Below, in pieces: positions 1 to 4,631 of a DNA stretch of 5,762 bases. The notes beneath the pieces are model-generated. The model did not search any database. It was not told the DNA's origin and saw only the letters and a program-made list of their open reading frames with translations. The stretch spans positions 1 through 5,762 of the forward strand of contig JAFMIX010000149.1 in NCBI GenBank assembly GCA_017853785.1, read 5' to 3'. Numbering within the stretch: position 1 is the stretch's first letter; each line of letters begins with the position of its first letter. Both the position numbers and the translations under genes were made by a program. The DNA is from Verrucomicrobiales bacterium (lineage in GTDB: Bacteria; Verrucomicrobiota; Verrucomicrobiia; Limisphaerales; JAFMIX01).

Positions 1-677
1 GCACGCCGTGGACGTCGGTCTCGCAGTTGAAGCACCGCGAGACCGGGCGGGGCTTTTTCCTCGAACGCCGCGAGCTGGGTGCGATCAACACCGGCGGCGC
101 GGGCACGGTGACGGTGGACGGCAAAGCTTTCGCCGTTGAACCCGAGGGCTGCATTTACATCGGCATGGGCGCGAAGGAAGTGAGCTTCGCCAGTCGCGAC
201 GCGAAGCAGCCCGCGAAATATTTCATCTTGAGCTGCCCCGCGCACGCCCCGCATCCCACAGCGGTCGCGACGATGGCGGATGCCACGACGATTCCGCTCG
301 GCACGCCGGCCACGGCCAACCAGCGCGTCATCCGCCAATACATCCACGAGAAGGGCATCCAGAGCTGCCAGCTCGTCATGGGCTACACCACGCTGGCCGA
401 GGGCAGCGTGTGGAACACCTTCCCGCCGCACACGCACAACCGCCGCACGGAAGTGTATTTCTATTTCAACCTCGGCGACCGGGTGCTCTCGCACTTCATG
501 GGCGAGCCGACCGAGACGCGGCATCTGTTCATGCACGATGAAGAGGCCGTGCTCTCGCCCGCGTGGTCGATCCATGCGGGCTGCGGGCAGGGTAACTACA
601 AATTCATCTGGGGCATGGCCGGCGAGAACCAGCGCTTCGATGACATGGACGCCGTGAAGCCGCTCGACCTGCAATGA
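1..677 (+). CDS. kduI: 5-dehydro-4-deoxy-D-glucuronate isomerase KduI, 5' end missing
   Basis: KduI interconverts 5-keto-4-deoxyuronate (DKI) and 3-deoxy-D-glycero-2,5-hexodiulosonate (DKII) in the cytoplasm, the first step after oligouronate lyases. The frame is already open at base 3 and has no start in the window. The TTG at 27 is internal: by comparison with E. coli KduI (278 aa, recalled) about 50-55 N-terminal residues lie upstream. Family hallmarks are FLERRELG and the following INTGGAGTVTVDG near the left edge, GAKEVSFAS, and HTHNRRTEVYFYFN at 429-470. That last block supplies His, His and Glu of the cupin metal site. A fourth ligand His is in SPAWSIHAG, and the C-terminus has FIWGMAGENQRFDDMD. 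The TGA stop (675-677) overlaps the kduD ATG by four bases (ATGA), which suggests translational coupling. The assignment is very secure; only the start is unknown. Confidence 0.97.
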   Translation, partial: TPWTSVSQLKHRETGRGFFLERRELGAINTGGAGTVTVDGKAFAVEPEGCIYIGMGAKEVSFASRDAKQPAKYFILSCPAHAPHPTAVATMADATTIPLGTPATANQRVIRQYIHEKGIQSCQLVMGYTTLAEGSVWNTFPPHTHNRRTEVYFYFNLGDRVLSHFMGEPTETRHLFMHDEEAVLSPAWSIHAGCGQGNYKFIWGMAGENQRFDDMDAVKPLDLQ

Positions 678-1462
678 ACCCGTTTATGAAGCGATTTGAA
701 AACCAAGTCATCGTGGTGACGGGCGCAAGTCGGGGGATTGGTCAGGCGATTTGCGTCGGGTTCGCTCGAGAAGGTGGCACTGTGGTTGGCGTGGCGCGCA
801 GCGACCTGGCCGAAACCGGTGCGGCGGTCGTGGCGGCAGGCGGTAAGTTTATCGCCCACAACGCCGACCTCGGCACGGGCACGCAAAAGGAATCCGCCGG
901 GGTCATCGCGGCGATTCTTGCGCAGACGGGGCGCATCAACGGGCTGGTCAACAACGCCGGCATCATCCGCCGCGCGCCCGCGAAGGATTTTTCCGAAGCC
1001 GACTGGAATGCTGTCATCGCCACTAATTTGAATGCGCCGTTCTTTCTCCTGCAAGCCGTCGGCAAGTGGTGGATTGAAACCGGCCGCGCTACTGCCCCGG
1101 AAGGTTCGCGGCTCAAGCTGGTGAATGTCGCCTCGCTGCTCTCGTTTCAGGGCGGGATTACCGTGCCCGCCTACGCGGCCAGCAAACACGGCATCGCCGG
1201 CGTGACCAAGGCGCTCGCCAACGAGTGGGCCAAGGAACGCATCAACGTGAACGCTGTCGCCCCCGGCTACATCGCCACGGAAAACACCAAAGCGCTCCGC
1301 GAAGACCCGGTGCGGAACAAGGCGATTCAAGACCGCATTCCCGAAGGCCGCTGGGGCTCGCCTGAAGACATCGCGGGGGCGATAGTTTTCCTCGCCTCTC
1401 CGGAAGCGGATTATCTCAACGGCACGGTGCTGAACGTGGACGGCGGCTGGCTGGCCCGGTGA
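674..1462 (+). CDS. kduD: 2-dehydro-3-deoxy-D-gluconate 5-dehydrogenase KduD (SDR family)
   Basis: KduD uses NAD(P)H to reduce DKII, the KduI product, to 2-keto-3-deoxygluconate (KDG). The 262-residue protein is a classical short-chain dehydrogenase with a Rossmann fold. The cofactor motif TGASRGIG is at residues 16-23 and NNAG at 93-96. The catalytic residues are Asn118, Ser154 (VNVASLLSFQGG), Tyr167 and Lys171 (YAASK). The blocks NNAGIIRR, LSFQGG, NVNAVAPGYIATENT and the C-terminal NVDGGWLAR are characteristic of KduD rather than of SDRs in general. The length fits the family (about 253 aa in E. coli). The start at 674 overlaps the kduI stop as ATGA. A second ATG at 686 (residue 5) would also give a plausible N-terminus. 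The downstream eda begins at or just after the TGA. Confidence 0.95.
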   Translation: MNPFMKRFENQVIVVTGASRGIGQAICVGFAREGGTVVGVARSDLAETGAAVVAAGGKFIAHNADLGTGTQKESAGVIAAILAQTGRINGLVNNAGIIRRAPAKDFSEADWNAVIATNLNAPFFLLQAVGKWWIETGRATAPEGSRLKLVNVASLLSFQGGITVPAYAASKHGIAGVTKALANEWAKERINVNAVAPGYIATENTKALREDPVRNKAIQDRIPEGRWGSPEDIAGAIVFLASPEADYLNGTVLNVDGGWLAR

Positions 1463-1467
1463 TTTTC

Positions 1468-2106
1468 ATGAACGCAACGACCCTCAAACAAATCCGGCAG
1501 GCGCGCATCGTGCCCGTGGTGGTGATCGACGACGCGGCCGTCGCCCTCGAATTGGCGGATGCGCTGCTCGCTGGCGGACTGAACGTGATTGAAATCACGT
1601 TCCGCACGCCCGCCGCCGCCGCGGCCATCGCGAAGATCGCCGCCGCCCGTCCCGTGATGCTCGTGGGTGCCGGCACGCTGCTGACCGAAGACAACGTCCG
1701 CCGCGCCGTGGATGCCGGGGCGCGCTTCGGCCTCGCCCCCGGGCTGAACGTTCGCACCGTGGAAGCTGCGCGCCGCGCCGGACTGGATTTCTCGCCGGGC
1801 ATCGCCACGCCCTCGGAACTGGAGCAGGCGCTGCAACTGGAGTGTCCGGTGGTAAAATTTTTCCCCGCCGAGCAGGCCGGCGGCGTACCGATGCTCAAGG
1901 CACTCGAAGGGCCGTATCGGCATACCGGCGTGCAATTCATCCCCACGGGCGGCATCAATCTGAAAAATCTGGCGGATTACCTCGCGCTCGAAAGCGTCGC
2001 CGCCATCGGCGGCTCTTGGTTCGTGGAAAAGAAATTGATTGCCACCCGCGACTGGATCGGCATCACCAAACTGACGCAGGAAGCGTTGGCCGCCGCCCGT
2101 GCGTGA
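1468..2106 (+). CDS. eda: KDPG / KHG aldolase Eda
   Basis: This class I aldolase cleaves 2-keto-3-deoxy-6-phosphogluconate into pyruvate and glyceraldehyde 3-phosphate, the last step of the pathway built by this operon. From the ATG at 1468 the product is 212 aa, normal for the family. Seen in sequence: RIVPVVVIDD near the N-terminus; the catalytic Glu42 in VIEITFRTP; GAGTLLT at 67-73; SPGIATPSEL at 109-118; the Schiff-base Lys130 in VVKFFPAE; and the phosphate-binding FIPTGGINLKN. The start was set at 1468 because GGTGA lies five bases upstream, at 1458-1462, and can act as a ribosome site. A GTG at 1459 overlapping the kduD stop (GTGA) would add three residues and cannot be excluded. The gene is certainly co-transcribed with kduD. 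Confidence 0.95.
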   Translation: MNATTLKQIRQARIVPVVVIDDAAVALELADALLAGGLNVIEITFRTPAAAAAIAKIAAARPVMLVGAGTLLTEDNVRRAVDAGARFGLAPGLNVRTVEAARRAGLDFSPGIATPSELEQALQLECPVVKFFPAEQAGGVPMLKALEGPYRHTGVQFIPTGGINLKNLADYLALESVAAIGGSWFVEKKLIATRDWIGITKLTQEALAAARA

Positions 2107-2125
2107 GGCCGTAAAAATTTTCAAC

Positions 2126-3226
2126 ATGAGCCAACTCCAAATCAAACCCACCGACTCCTGCAAATACGACCTGCTCTCGCTGGGTGAAATCATGCTGCGC
2201 CTCGACCCCGGCGAGGGTCGCATCCGCACCGCCCGCCAGTTCCAAGTGTGGGAAGGTGGCGGCGAATACAATGTGGCGCGCGGCTTGCGCCGCTGCTTCG
2301 GCTTGCGCACCGCGGTGGCCACGGCCTTCGCGGACAATGACGTGGGGCGGTTGCTGGAAGATTTTGTCCTGCAAGGCGGCGTGGCCACCGAGTTCATCAA
2401 GTGGTTGCCGTTCGACGGTATCGGGCGGAATGTGCGCAACGGCTTGAACTTCACCGAGCGCGGCTTCGGCGTGCGCGGCGCAGTGGGCGTGTAGGATCGC
2501 GGCCTGAGCGCGGCGGCGCAGCTCAAGCCAGGCGACTTCGATTGGGATCACATCTTCGGCAAGCTCGGCGTCCGCTGGCTGCACACCGGCGGCATTTTCG
2601 CCGCCTTGAGCGACACCACACCACAACTGGTCCTCGAGTGTGTCCAGGCCGCCAAGAAGCATGGCACGGTCGTCAGTTATGATTTGAACTACCGCCCGTC
2701 GCTCTGGAAATCCATCGGCGGGCAGAAACGCGCGCAGGAAGTGAATCGCGAGATCGCCAAATACGTGGATGTGATGATCGGCAACGAGGAGGATTTCACT
2801 GCGTGCCTCGGCTTCCACGTGGAAGGCGCGGATGAAAATCTGTTGCATATCGACGTGACCGCATTCAAGCGCATGATCGAGACGGCCGTGAAGACGTATC
2901 CGAACTTCAAAGCCACCGCCACGACGCTCCGCGCCGCGAAGACGGCGACGGTGAACAACTGGGGCGCCATCGCGTGGGTGCACGGCAAGTTCTACGAGAG
3001 CCGGCAGTATCTCGATCTGGAAATCCTCGATCGCGTCGGCGGCGGCGACAGCTTTGCCTCCGGTTTCATTTACGGAATGATGACCACCGGCGACGCGCAG
3101 CAGGCAGTGGATTACGGTGCGGCGCACGGGGCGCTGGCGATGACCACGCCCGGCGACACCAGCATGGCCACGAAATCCGAGGTGGAAAAGCTCATAAAAG
3201 GCGGTGGCGCGCGCGTGGTGCGGTGA
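2126..3226 (+). pseudogene. kdgK: 2-keto-3-deoxygluconate kinase (PfkB family) interrupted by an in-frame TAG
   Basis: An intact copy would phosphorylate KDG to KDPG with ATP, linking KduD to Eda. The frame runs 367 codons from ATG 2126 to TGA 3224-3226 with one internal stop, TAG at 2492-2494 (codon 123). Both halves are in the same frame and continue one ribokinase/PfkB fold. The N-terminal half has LGEIMLRLDPG and GGGEYNVARGL. After the stop come DRGLSAAAQLKPGDFDWDHIF, SYDLNYRPSLW, DVMIGNEEDF and the signature DRVGGGDSFASGFIYG with catalytic Asp308. The blocks resemble Thermotoga-type KDG kinase (recalled, not searched), where the residue before DR is Tyr, and one base change from a Tyr codon or from TCG Ser gives TAG. 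There is no good start just after the stop, so the halves are unlikely to be two proteins made separately. A sequencing error, a fresh nonsense mutation or readthrough are all possible. An in-frame GTG at 2099 inside eda is a weaker alternative start. The exact sugar is inferred from context. Confidence 0.85.
2492..2494 (+). other. In-frame amber codon inside kdgK
   Basis: The TAG follows GTG (Val122) and precedes GAT CGC (Asp-Arg) in a block that is conserved on both sides. No base is gained or lost: the frame before and after it is identical, so this is a substitution and not an indel. kduI, kduD, eda and kdgK all end in TGA, so this is the only TAG in the operon frame. Confidence 0.9.
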
Positions 3227-3250
3227 GGTGGGGGTTGGAGAATTTCAGCA

Positions 3251-3280
3251 GTGGCGGGCGCAGGCTCGCCACCGTTTTTT
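3251..3280 (+). terminator. Rho-independent terminator of the kdu operon
   Basis: GTGGCGGGC (3251-3259) pairs with GCTCGCCAC (3264-3272): nine base pairs with one G-T wobble around a GCAG loop. Two bases and then six T (3275-3280) follow. It begins 25 bases after the kdgK stop and cleanly closes the operon. Confidence 0.88.
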
Positions 3281-3420
3281 GTTTTCTAAATTTGAAAATT
3301 TTTTTCACCGTGGCGGATTTTGCTGCAGACCGGCGGTGGATAAATAATTTTGGCCGCGGGTTTGGCCCTGAATAAATTGGCGATTCTCGATTTTTGCCCG
3401 GGTACTCTCCGCCCGCTTTT

Positions 3421-3440
3421 GGTGAATAACCCGGTGAATA
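3421..3440 (+). repeat. Two direct copies of GGTGAATA, 12 bp apart
   Basis: GGTGAATA occurs at 3421-3428 and again at 3433-3440, start to start 12 bp, which is close to one helical turn. The pair lies just upstream of the -35 candidate for the structured RNA, where an activator or repressor could bind. The function is inferred only from position. Confidence 0.45.
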
Positions 3441-3445
3441 TCAAT

Positions 3446-3476
3446 TTGTAGTCGGAATGCAAAACCCTGCTAGAGT
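3446..3476 (+). promoter_or_regulatory. Candidate promoter of the structured RNA
   Basis: TGCTAGAGT contains an extended -10 (TGn followed by TAGAGT at 3471-3476). A poor -35-like TTGTAG lies at 3446-3451, with a 19-bp gap that is longer than ideal. Transcription would begin near 3483, just before the first hairpins. The -10 is reasonable; the -35 is weak. Confidence 0.4.
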
Positions 3477-3494
3477 GGCTTCAGTTCATTGAAA

Positions 3495-3691
3495 GAACCG
3501 AGATGGTTGGCGGCGGATGAAAGTTTGCCGCAGAACGGCTCGAAGATAATCCCAGGCGACTGGGGAAAGGTTGGATCAGGCTGGTTGGTTCAACCCCTTT
3601 TAAACCGGACCGCAAGGTGCGGCAGCGGAGGCAGGATTCACCGGTTCCTCTGGCCCGTTCGCGCGGGTCAGTAACGCGAAAAAAGGAACTG
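3495..3691 (+). other. 5' domain of the structured RNA: four clear hairpins
   Basis: Helix A: GCGGCGGAT (3510-3518) pairs with GTTTGCCGC (3523-3531) around GAAA, nine pairs including three wobbles. Helix B: CCCAG (3551-3555) pairs with CTGGG (3560-3564) around GCGA, extendable by a T-G pair. Helix C: 3605-3611 pairs with 3616-3622 around GCAA, seven positions with one G-G mismatch. Helix D is two-part: CGGTTCCT (3642-3649) with AGGAACTG (3684-3691), enclosing CTGGCCCG (3650-3657) with CGGGTCAG (3664-3671). A further short stem, GGTTG with CAACC, lies at 3583-3595. Confidence 0.6.
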
Positions 3692-3735
3692 AGCGGCAAG
3701 GGACGATGAGAAACCGTTCCGAGTCGGGTCAGGTA

Positions 3736-3966
3736 GTTCAAGGACGTTTCGGCCTTGGGCGAATCGCAGTTACCCTGAGGGTAGATGGTTGCTACTGTGC
3801 GTCAGCACGGAGCGGATGGCTCTGGCGGTCTTCGCAAGAAGGTCAGCCAAACGAAAGCCGCCGAAAGGCGAACAAAATGAGCATTCGCGCCGGGAAGAAC
3901 ACGGCGTCTGGGCAAGGCTCGTGAAAAACTTCCAGAACCTCGGCGATGTTACAAACGACACCGCTG
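3736..3966 (+). other. Central domain of the structured RNA
   Basis: GTTCAAGG (3736-3743) pairs with CCTTGGGC (3753-3760), eight pairs. TACCC (3771-3775) pairs with GGGTA (3779-3783). CTGTGC (3795-3800) pairs with GCACGG (3805-3810) around GTCA. TGGCT (3817-3821) pairs with AGCCA (3845-3849), enclosing a smaller TCTT/AAGA stem. CGCC (3859-3862) pairs with GGCG (3867-3870) around GAAA. CGCCG (3888-3892) pairs with CGGCG (3902-3906). CGGCGATGT (3941-3949) pairs with ACACCGCTG (3958-3966) with one A-C mismatch. Confidence 0.55.
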
Positions 3967-3984
3967 GCTTGTGAGCGAAAAGCA

Positions 3985-4302
3985 ACCTGAGAGATAAGAG
4001 GTCAGACCCGTGCACTGGGCCAACGCACCGCCATAAGCGGTGGCCGACCCAGCGGTAAACGGTGGAGACGCGGAGAAAGAATCACAAGCGTGTCTCCCCC
4101 TGGTTCGTAAGCCGGTGGCGCAACCACCAGCCGAAGCGAGCTATGAGGCCTCACTCGATAATTCAGTGTCCGCAAGGCGCTGGACGGCCCTGCTATGAGG
4201 CCGAGCAAACTCCGCTTGCCGTGGAGAATGGCGTCGGGAAGCCGGCAACCCCGCAAGGGCGCGCCAAATGTCGGCCCGGGAAAGAGAGCGTGGCGAACTC
4301 CC
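3985..4302 (+). other. 3' domain of the structured RNA
   Basis: CTGGG (4015-4019) pairs with CCCAG (4048-4052) around an inner CACCGC (4026-4031) with GCGGTG (4037-4042). GGAGACGCG (4064-4072) pairs with CGTGTCTCC (4089-4097), nine pairs with one wobble and a purine-rich 16-nt loop. GGTGG (4114-4118) pairs with CCACC (4124-4128). TTCAGTGTC (4162-4170) pairs with GGCGCTGGA (4176-4184), including wobbles. CGGCC (4185-4189) pairs with GGCCG (4199-4203). GCCGGC (4241-4246) pairs with GTCGGC (4270-4275), enclosing CCC-GCAA-GGG at 4250-4259. Confidence 0.58.
4140..4202 (+). repeat. Direct repeat GCTATGAGGCC within the structured RNA
   Basis: The 11-mer occurs at 4140-4150 and at 4192-4202, 52 bases apart. 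The second copy forms the loop and 3' arm of the CGGCC/GGCCG hairpin. The first lies inside a CGAG/CTCG-bounded segment (4137-4157). The context differs around the two copies, so this is not a simple tandem duplication. Confidence 0.7.
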
Positions 4303-4314
4303 ATCCCCTAATTT

Positions 4315-4352
4315 GTCCCTGTCTGACCGCAAGGTCGGGCAGGGGCTTTTTT
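4315..4352 (+). terminator. Rho-independent terminator of the structured RNA
   Basis: Bases 4315-4328 pair with 4333-4346 in a continuous 14-bp helix (a few G-T wobbles) closed by a GCAA tetraloop. Six T at 4347-4352 follow at once. The T-run lies on the plus strand, which fixes the direction of the RNA. The terminator ends 17 bases before the stop codon of the convergent small gene. Confidence 0.92.
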
Positions 4353-4368
4353 GTTTTTTGGGCAGCCG

Positions 4369-4542
4369 CTAACAGGGCTGATGCCCCCAGTCATTTTCCT
4401 TTAGGTCTTTTTCAAAGAGCGCCATCTGCTCTTCGGGTGTGAGCGTCTTCGGTTCGGGCGGCGGGGACAGCGGCACTGCCGGTGCGGACGGATCGACCGG
4501 GGTCTCTGGCGCGGGCTTCGGTTTTACTGGCATTTCGGCCAT
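4369..4542 (-). CDS. Small proline-rich acidic hypothetical protein ending in DWGHQPC
   Basis: This minus-strand frame encodes 57 residues from ATG (4540-4542) to TAG (4369-4371). Residues 1-36 are rich in Pro, Ala and Glu with hardly any hydrophobic run, so they are probably disordered. Residues 37-50 (PEEQMALFEKDLKE) look like one amphipathic helix, and the protein ends NDWGHQPC with a terminal Cys. There is no signal peptide or membrane segment. I do not recognise the family; the compact, non-random C-terminus resembles small proteins whose last residues are the conserved part. An in-frame TAG lies three codons upstream of the ATG, so the start cannot be much earlier; Met4 is an alternative. 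No Shine-Dalgarno precedes it, but a good promoter places transcription at the ATG itself, so the mRNA is probably leaderless. It is convergent with the structured RNA and divergent from the YfhO-like gene. Confidence 0.62.
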   Translation of the reverse strand: MAEMPVKPKPAPETPVDPSAPAVPLSPPPEPKTLTPEEQMALFEKDLKENDWGHQPC

Positions 4543-4548
4543 GGAGAA

Positions 4549-4577
4549 CTATTAGCGCCAAACGTGGCGGCTGTCAC
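4549..4577 (-). promoter_or_regulatory. Sigma70-like promoter for the small minus-strand gene, giving a leaderless mRNA
   Basis: On the minus strand GTGACA (4577-4572) and TAATAG (4554-4549) are separated by exactly 17 bp. Six to eight bases below the -10 is 4543-4541, which is the ATG of the small gene. This explains the missing ribosome site. Confidence 0.55.
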
Positions 4578-4580
4578 GTT
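4561..4580. promoter_or_regulatory. Perfect dyad AACGTG-N8-CACGTT, possible operator
   Basis: AACGTG (4561-4566) and CACGTT (4575-4580) are perfect inverted repeats with an 8-bp centre. The dyad covers the -35 and part of the spacer of the minus-strand promoter in a divergent intergenic region, a usual place for a dimeric repressor. No regulator gene is visible in the window. Confidence 0.4.
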
Positions 4581-4596
4581 CCCCTTGCGCAAAAGA

Positions 4597-4626
4597 TTGC
4601 GCCGCCTCGCGCCAACCCGTTACATA
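4597..4626 (+). promoter_or_regulatory. Weak promoter candidate for the YfhO-like gene
   Basis: TTGCGC (4597-4602) and TACATA (4621-4626) are 18 bp apart and would start transcription near the GTG at 4632. The match to consensus is poor. Support comes mainly from position and from the lack of a Shine-Dalgarno before that GTG. Confidence 0.25.
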
Positions 4627-4631
4627 TCCGC

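Larger units (their letters stand above)
3281..3482. other. Non-coding AT-richer spacer between the operon and the structured RNA
   Basis: No credible protein frame is visible here, and base composition falls from the GC-rich operon to runs of A and T (for example around 3281-3306 and 3340-3355). It carries the octamer repeat at 3421-3440 and the promoter candidate at 3446-3476, so it is best read as the control region of the downstream RNA. Confidence 0.55.
3483..4352 (+). ncRNA. Large structured non-coding RNA, about 870 nt, class not recognised
   Basis: No plus or minus frame in this stretch looks like a protein, yet it is dense in hairpins that make sense only for plus-strand RNA. At least a dozen stems of 5-9 bp can be drawn by eye. 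GNRA tetraloops close helices at 3519-3522 (GAAA), 3556-3559 (GCGA), 3612-3615 (GCAA), 3863-3866 (GAAA), 4253-4256 (GCAA) and 4329-4332 (GCAA). Purine-rich linkers such as GAGAAAGAA and GAGAGATAAGAGG separate the helices, as in RNAs with tertiary packing. The unit is bounded by a promoter candidate and a strong terminator. Size and architecture recall the large ornate bacterial RNAs (OLE, GOLLD and ROOL groups), but I cannot match it to any. I found no group II intron domain V, no RNase P core and no tmRNA ends. The 5' end is approximate. The structure is confident; the function is unknown. Confidence 0.72.

Noticed and set aside
27..29. TTG at 27 as the start of kduI
   Set aside because: The frame is open to the left edge, and the residues before and after it align with the interior of KduI, so the gene starts outside the window.
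2492..2608. Two separate functional genes in place of one broken kinase
   Set aside because: The frame and the PfkB fold continue through the stop. The second half starts in the middle of a conserved block and has no good start codon with a ribosome site; the TTG at 2606 lies well inside the fold.
596..3127. Long minus-strand frames opposite kduI to kdgK (596-1330, 1411-2526, 2063-3127)
   Set aside because: They mirror strongly identified plus-strand enzymes in GC-rich DNA and show low-complexity Arg/Ala/His-rich translations typical of antisense shadows.
3706..3924. Plus-strand reading frame of 72 codons inside the RNA
   Set aside because: Composition is rich in Arg, Ser and Gly with no domain, and the frame runs straight through predicted hairpin arms.
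3483..4352. ORF-less group II intron
   Set aside because: The length would suit one, but there is no GUGYG-like 5' end at the unit boundary and no 34-nt domain V with an AGC triad and matching 3' strand near the end. It ends in an intrinsic terminator, which is unusual for an intron, and no split gene flanks it.
3483..4352. RNase P RNA, tmRNA, group I intron or rRNA fragment
   Set aside because: I could not find the RNase P GAGGAAAGUCC-type core, the tmRNA tRNA-like ends, the group I P7/S element or any recognisable rRNA block.
3281..4360. Insertion sequence or other mobile element
   Set aside because: There is no transposase or recombinase frame, and I found no terminal inverted repeats or flanking target duplications around the RNA.
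4062..4442. Plus-strand reading frame of 126 codons
   Set aside because: It crosses the 14-bp terminator and T-run and overlaps the antisense small gene, and it has no protein-like pattern. Databases may carry such false proteins for homologous RNAs.
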